This document shows positions 60,665 to 64,000 of a stretch of DNA of 64,000 bases, piece after piece. The position numbers and the translations under genes are program-made. Numbering within the stretch: position 1 is the first letter of the stretch; the number at the start of each line of letters is the position of its first letter. The DNA is from an uncultured Acidobacteriia bacterium (lineage in GTDB: Bacteria; Acidobacteriota; Terriglobia; Bryobacterales; Bryobacteraceae), in assembly GCA_903907865.1 (NCBI GenBank), contig CAIVPR010000179.1, positions 28,985-92,984 on the forward strand, in the 5' to 3' direction. The notes under the pieces are model-generated. The model worked only from the letters and a program-made list of their open reading frames with translations, had not been told where the DNA came from and did no database searches.

Positions 60665-60689
60665 AAGGCTGCAGCGACGTTTTCAACGG

Positions 60690-61488
60690 TAGTCAACACG
60701 GATGTGGTTGATTCTGTTGGGGTTTCTTCGGTGGATTCGGGGGTGGTTGGGGGTGGTTCCGGTGTCGGAACAGAGCCAAACAGACCCAATAGGTCCTCGG
60801 GGAATGTACCTTCGGGGTCCGCGGGTGGAGGGATGACCGGACGGTCGTACTTGCCTTGGTAGAAGGGGTCCTCGTAGTTTCCTGCGGGGTCGGGCTCCTG
60901 ACGGTCTTTCTGCTTGGTTGCCCGGAGGCGGAGGAGGGTGGCGAGAGCCTTGTGGAAGTCTCGGTTGTGGCGAGCGGCGTCGCGGGAAAGTTGAGGGAGC
61001 ACCTTGGAGGTATCGACCAGTTCGCGGTAGCCGAGGGCATTACGGAATGCGACCGGGCTGTGGTCGGGGTGCGGTGCTGGGGCGTCCGTGTCGCGTTGTG
61101 GGAGGAGGGGCTCGGGAATCGTGTTGTACGAGTGGTCCATGAGGCGGGCCTCGAGTACGCCGAGGCGGTCGCGGCGCCAGGAGGCTGCGACCATGTCGTT
61201 CACCAGAGATTTTTCCAGATGGCCGACGGGTTGGAATTCGCGGTGGTAGCGGCGGGCGTAGCGGATGAACTGGTGGCGATCCTCGCAGGCGAGGAGGACT
61301 TCGTCGGCGAGTTTCCCATGTTGACCATTGGCGCTTTTCTGCGTTGTGCATCGGGGGGATAAGTCGGGGCCCGTCCCAACAGAGGGCAGTGCATTTTGGG
61401 CGCAGATGGATTTTCCCTCGGGGGTGCGGGGGCCGGTCGATTTTTGCGCGTTTTGCCGGTTGGCGTCGAGTTGTCGTTCCGTGGGCAT
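60690..61488 (-). CDS. uncharacterised TGPRTPEGK-family protein (3' end uncertain; ORF runs on without stop)
   Basis: MPTERQLDANRQNAQKSTGPRTPEGKSICAQNAL...YHREFQPVGHLEKSLVNDMVAASWRRDRLGVLEARLMD. Confidence 0.6.
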
Positions 61489-61765
61489 AGGGGTTCCTCC
61501 CGAGGTGGAGTATGGCATGCGGGACGGGGAAAACGTTCTCGGATTCCTGCAAGTTATTGATGAGGTTGGAAATATAGTTTGTGACCGGGTTTCCGGACGT
61601 ACAATAAACTGAGCGGTGCCGAAATGGCCCTCGCCCGAATCCGAGTTGTGGCCCGGCTCACCGACCATGCACGACAGGAGTTCAAGCTTTAACTCATCAA
61701 AGAGTTCCATCGCCTCAAGGTCGCAGCCTGATCCGCGAAGAGCCGTAAGAGACTACAATGGTCAC

Positions 61766-62023
61766 ATGGTGATGACTCTGCGGGAGAGCAAGGCGAAACT
61801 CTCGGAACTGGTGGAACTCGCTTGTACAGGCGAAGATGTCCTGATATCCGTTCGTGGAGTAATCCGCGCACGTTTGACGGCAACGGCAATTCCGTCACCC
61901 GAAACCATGGGCGAAAGTTGGGCAGCAAGGCTTCGCACGCTGCAACTGGGCTGGGCGGTTCCGCAAGGGCCTGGAATGACATCCGATGAGATTCTGGCCG
62001 AGCTTCGGGCCGACCGGGACTGA
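61766..62023 (+). CDS. Phd/VapB-type antitoxin
   Basis: MVMTLRESKAKLSELVELACTGEDVLISVRGVIRARL. Confidence 0.8.
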   Translation: MVMTLRESKAKLSELVELACTGEDVLISVRGVIRARLTATAIPSPETMGESWAARLRTLQLGWAVPQGPGMTSDEILAELRADRD

Positions 62024-62027
62024 GGCG

Positions 62028-62486
62028 ATGGATTACTGGGACACCTCGGCACTCGTCAAGCTTTACGCGCCGGAGTCGGATTCCGAGTACTTCATCCAGA
62101 GAATCGCCCGGCAGGCGGCACCGATCATGACCTCGGCAATCGCCGAGACTGAAATGGCTGCCACGTTGGTGAGAAAGGAACTCGCCGGGGCGCTTCCGCG
62201 CGGCGGCTCAAGTCGGGCTTTGGCCGAGTTTCGATCCGACTCCCGTTCCGGCGCAATCATTCTGATCCCCTACGGTGCGCAAATAGCCTCGGAAACGGAG
62301 AGGATCGCCCGCTTGGCTGCGGAGTCGATGCCACCCCTTCTGATCCGCAGCTTGGACCTGATCCACGCGGCGTCGGCAAGTTTGTTGGGGGCCGATGCCT
62401 TTGTCGGGTCTGACAAGCGACTCCGGGACCTTGCGTCGCTGTTGGGCTTGCGCCTGGTTCCGACCGTTGCCTCGACACTATCTTGA
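62028..62486 (+). CDS. VapC-like PIN-domain toxin
   Basis: MDYWDTSALVKLYAPE, AETEMAATL, DLIHAASASLLGADAFVGSDKRLRDLA. Confidence 0.85.
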   Translation: MDYWDTSALVKLYAPESDSEYFIQRIARQAAPIMTSAIAETEMAATLVRKELAGALPRGGSSRALAEFRSDSRSGAIILIPYGAQIASETERIARLAAESMPPLLIRSLDLIHAASASLLGADAFVGSDKRLRDLASLLGLRLVPTVASTLS

Positions 62487-62654
62487 TGGCCAAAGTCGGA
62501 ACGGTCTCGCGCGAAACCATGCCCGCCTGCTCGTCCTTGGTCCCGATGGGTGGCGGGCAACTGAGCGGCTTGGAAACCGGGACAAGTCCCGTTGTACAGG
62601 ATCTGATCGTCTATGGTGTCCAAGGGGGGCTGAGGCCGACGGCGGAGGTGGGAG

Positions 62655-62830
62655 CAACCACGCTGCTTGGAAAGGCCGCCCCATTGAGCAGAGGAGCCGA
62701 AAGCGAATACGCGCCTCCAAGGCGCGTGGCCGTGTTGGCCAGTGGCCACGATTTGCAGGCGAGGGACCACTTGGATAAATCCGGCAAAGGTCTGCGATTG
62801 AAAACCCGGCTGGTTGCCAACCTGCCCCAC
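62655..62830. repeat. degraded micro-hairpin repeat locus
   Basis: CTTGGAAAGGCCGCCCCA; ACGCGCCTCCAAGGCGCGT; GTGGCC..GGCCAC; GGTTGCCAACCTGCCCCAC. Confidence 0.65.
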
Positions 62831-62876
62831 ACAAACGGTGCCGGTACCCGAAGCAGTGTTGGAAGAAGCCGTTGAC

Positions 62877-63924
62877 TCAGAACGCAATCGCGCGAAAGAC
62901 GTTTCTCCGAAGCTCCCAAGTGTCCCCGTGCATGGCGTGCCCGATCCACGCGAGGACCGACTGCCGGACCGTCTCCCATTCCACCGCGCGCGCGCGCCGC
63001 ATCGCGGCAAGGTACTGGAGCCTCCGCCGTGCGCGCACCACGTTCGACCGGACCAGCCGAGTCCGGTCCGGGAACACCCGCCAGCCGAGGAACGTCACCC
63101 CGTCCGCCACGCGTTGCACCGCAGTCTTCCCCGGGTGCGGAGTCAGGCGGAACGGGATCAGGAAGTTCTCGATCCGTTCGCGGGCGGCGTGCAGCTTGTG
63201 CTTGTCGTCGTCGAGGAGGAGCAGGTCATCCACGTACCGGGCTTGGCAGGAAGGCCGAAGTTCCCTGGCCACGAAGTGGTCCAGCGGGTTCAGGTAAACG
63301 TTGGCGAAGAACTGCGAGGTCTGGTTGCCCAGCGGCAGTCCACGCCTGCGCTCATGGGGCGTGAACAGGGTCGCCGGGGAAGTACCAGTTGACGGTTTCC
63401 TGAGGATTGGAACTATGGATGATGGTCTTGGCGAGTTCCATGCTGGGGCGGCATTTCACCACCCGCTCCAGTTGGGCGACCAACACCTCGTGGTCAATCG
63501 ACGGGAAGTACTTCCGAATGTCCAACTTGAGCGCGTACCGATAGCGCGCGGCTGCGCTTCGCACATGCCGGAGCGCCGCATGGGTTCCCAGGCCTTTGCG
63601 GCAGGCAAACGAGGCAGGGTGGAAGCGCCTCTCAAAGACGGGCTCCAGGACACCCGTCAACGCGTGGTGGACGACCCGGTCGCGGAACGGTGCGGCCGAT
63701 ATCTGCCGGGGCTTGGGCTCGTGGATGCGGAAGACGTGGTAGGGGCCTGGGAGGTATTCGCCCGCGATCAACTCCAGCCGCAGCCGGGCGAGCTGGGTTT
63801 CGGTGTCGCACAGGAACGCCGCGACGTCGGGCCGAAACCGCTTTCCGGCAGCTGCCAGCTTGAGCGACCGGACCATGTTCTCCCAGCCGGTCAGTTCCTC
63901 CCATAGGTTGCCGACGCGTTTCAT
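62877..63924 (-). pseudogene. DGR-like reverse transcriptase, disrupted by a frameshift near 63368-63371
   Basis: MKRVGNLWEELTGWENMVRSLKLAAAGKRFRP...EPKPRQISAAPFRDRVVHHAL...KLDIRKYFPSID...YFPGD | LFTPHERRRGLPLGNQTSQFFANVYL...ARYVDDLLLL...SVLAWIGHAMHGDTWELR. Confidence 0.8.
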
Positions 63925-64000
63925 CTTAGGGCTTTTCCCAATTACTGTACACCGAGCCGGAAAGCGAGCCAGCTAGTTTGGCCGAGCCGCGCGCGCAAGC

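Noticed and set aside
62480-62700. Possible decayed TIGR03437-like segment on the minus strand (TIDDQILYNGTCPGFQAAQ)
   Set aside because: Short, frame-broken similarity only; too weak to annotate without a profile search

Overview
This is a 64 kb GC-rich bacterial chromosome window. Gene content and styles (DUF1501, BlaI/M56/TonB/ADOP-type permease operon, TGPRTPEGK-family protein) suggest an Acidobacteria (Bryobacterales/Solibacter-like) host; that placement is inference. Most of it is ordinary chromosome: class II ribonucleotide reductase, tRNA-Arg, purine-nucleoside salvage pair, secreted hydrolases, MFS and glycosyltransferase genes, rsgA, GMC oxidoreductase with its subunit 3, metX-metW, cspA, BlaI-M56-TonB-permease operon, mmsA, a two-component system and a di-heme oxidoreductase. 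The strongest candidate for an undescribed system is a translationally coupled three-gene operon at 38800-41038. It encodes a HepT-like HEPN protein with an intact RX4HXY motif, an MntA-like nucleotidyltransferase with intact GSX10DXD, and a DRT/UG/Abi-type reverse transcriptase with an FIDDY motif. Adjacent genes overlap by 4 nt and 1 nt. Other notable items are: a three-gene HEPN module downstream of a tRNA-Arg with an imperfect acceptor stem; a second, frameshifted DGR-like reverse transcriptase at the window end with a micro-hairpin repeat locus just downstream; the same micro-hairpin family at three other loci; a 28-bp inverted repeat related to a 62-bp tandem duplication that copies a gene's 3' end; and a dyad operator overlapping the putative -10 of the BlaI operon. 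No CRISPR array or rRNA was recognised.
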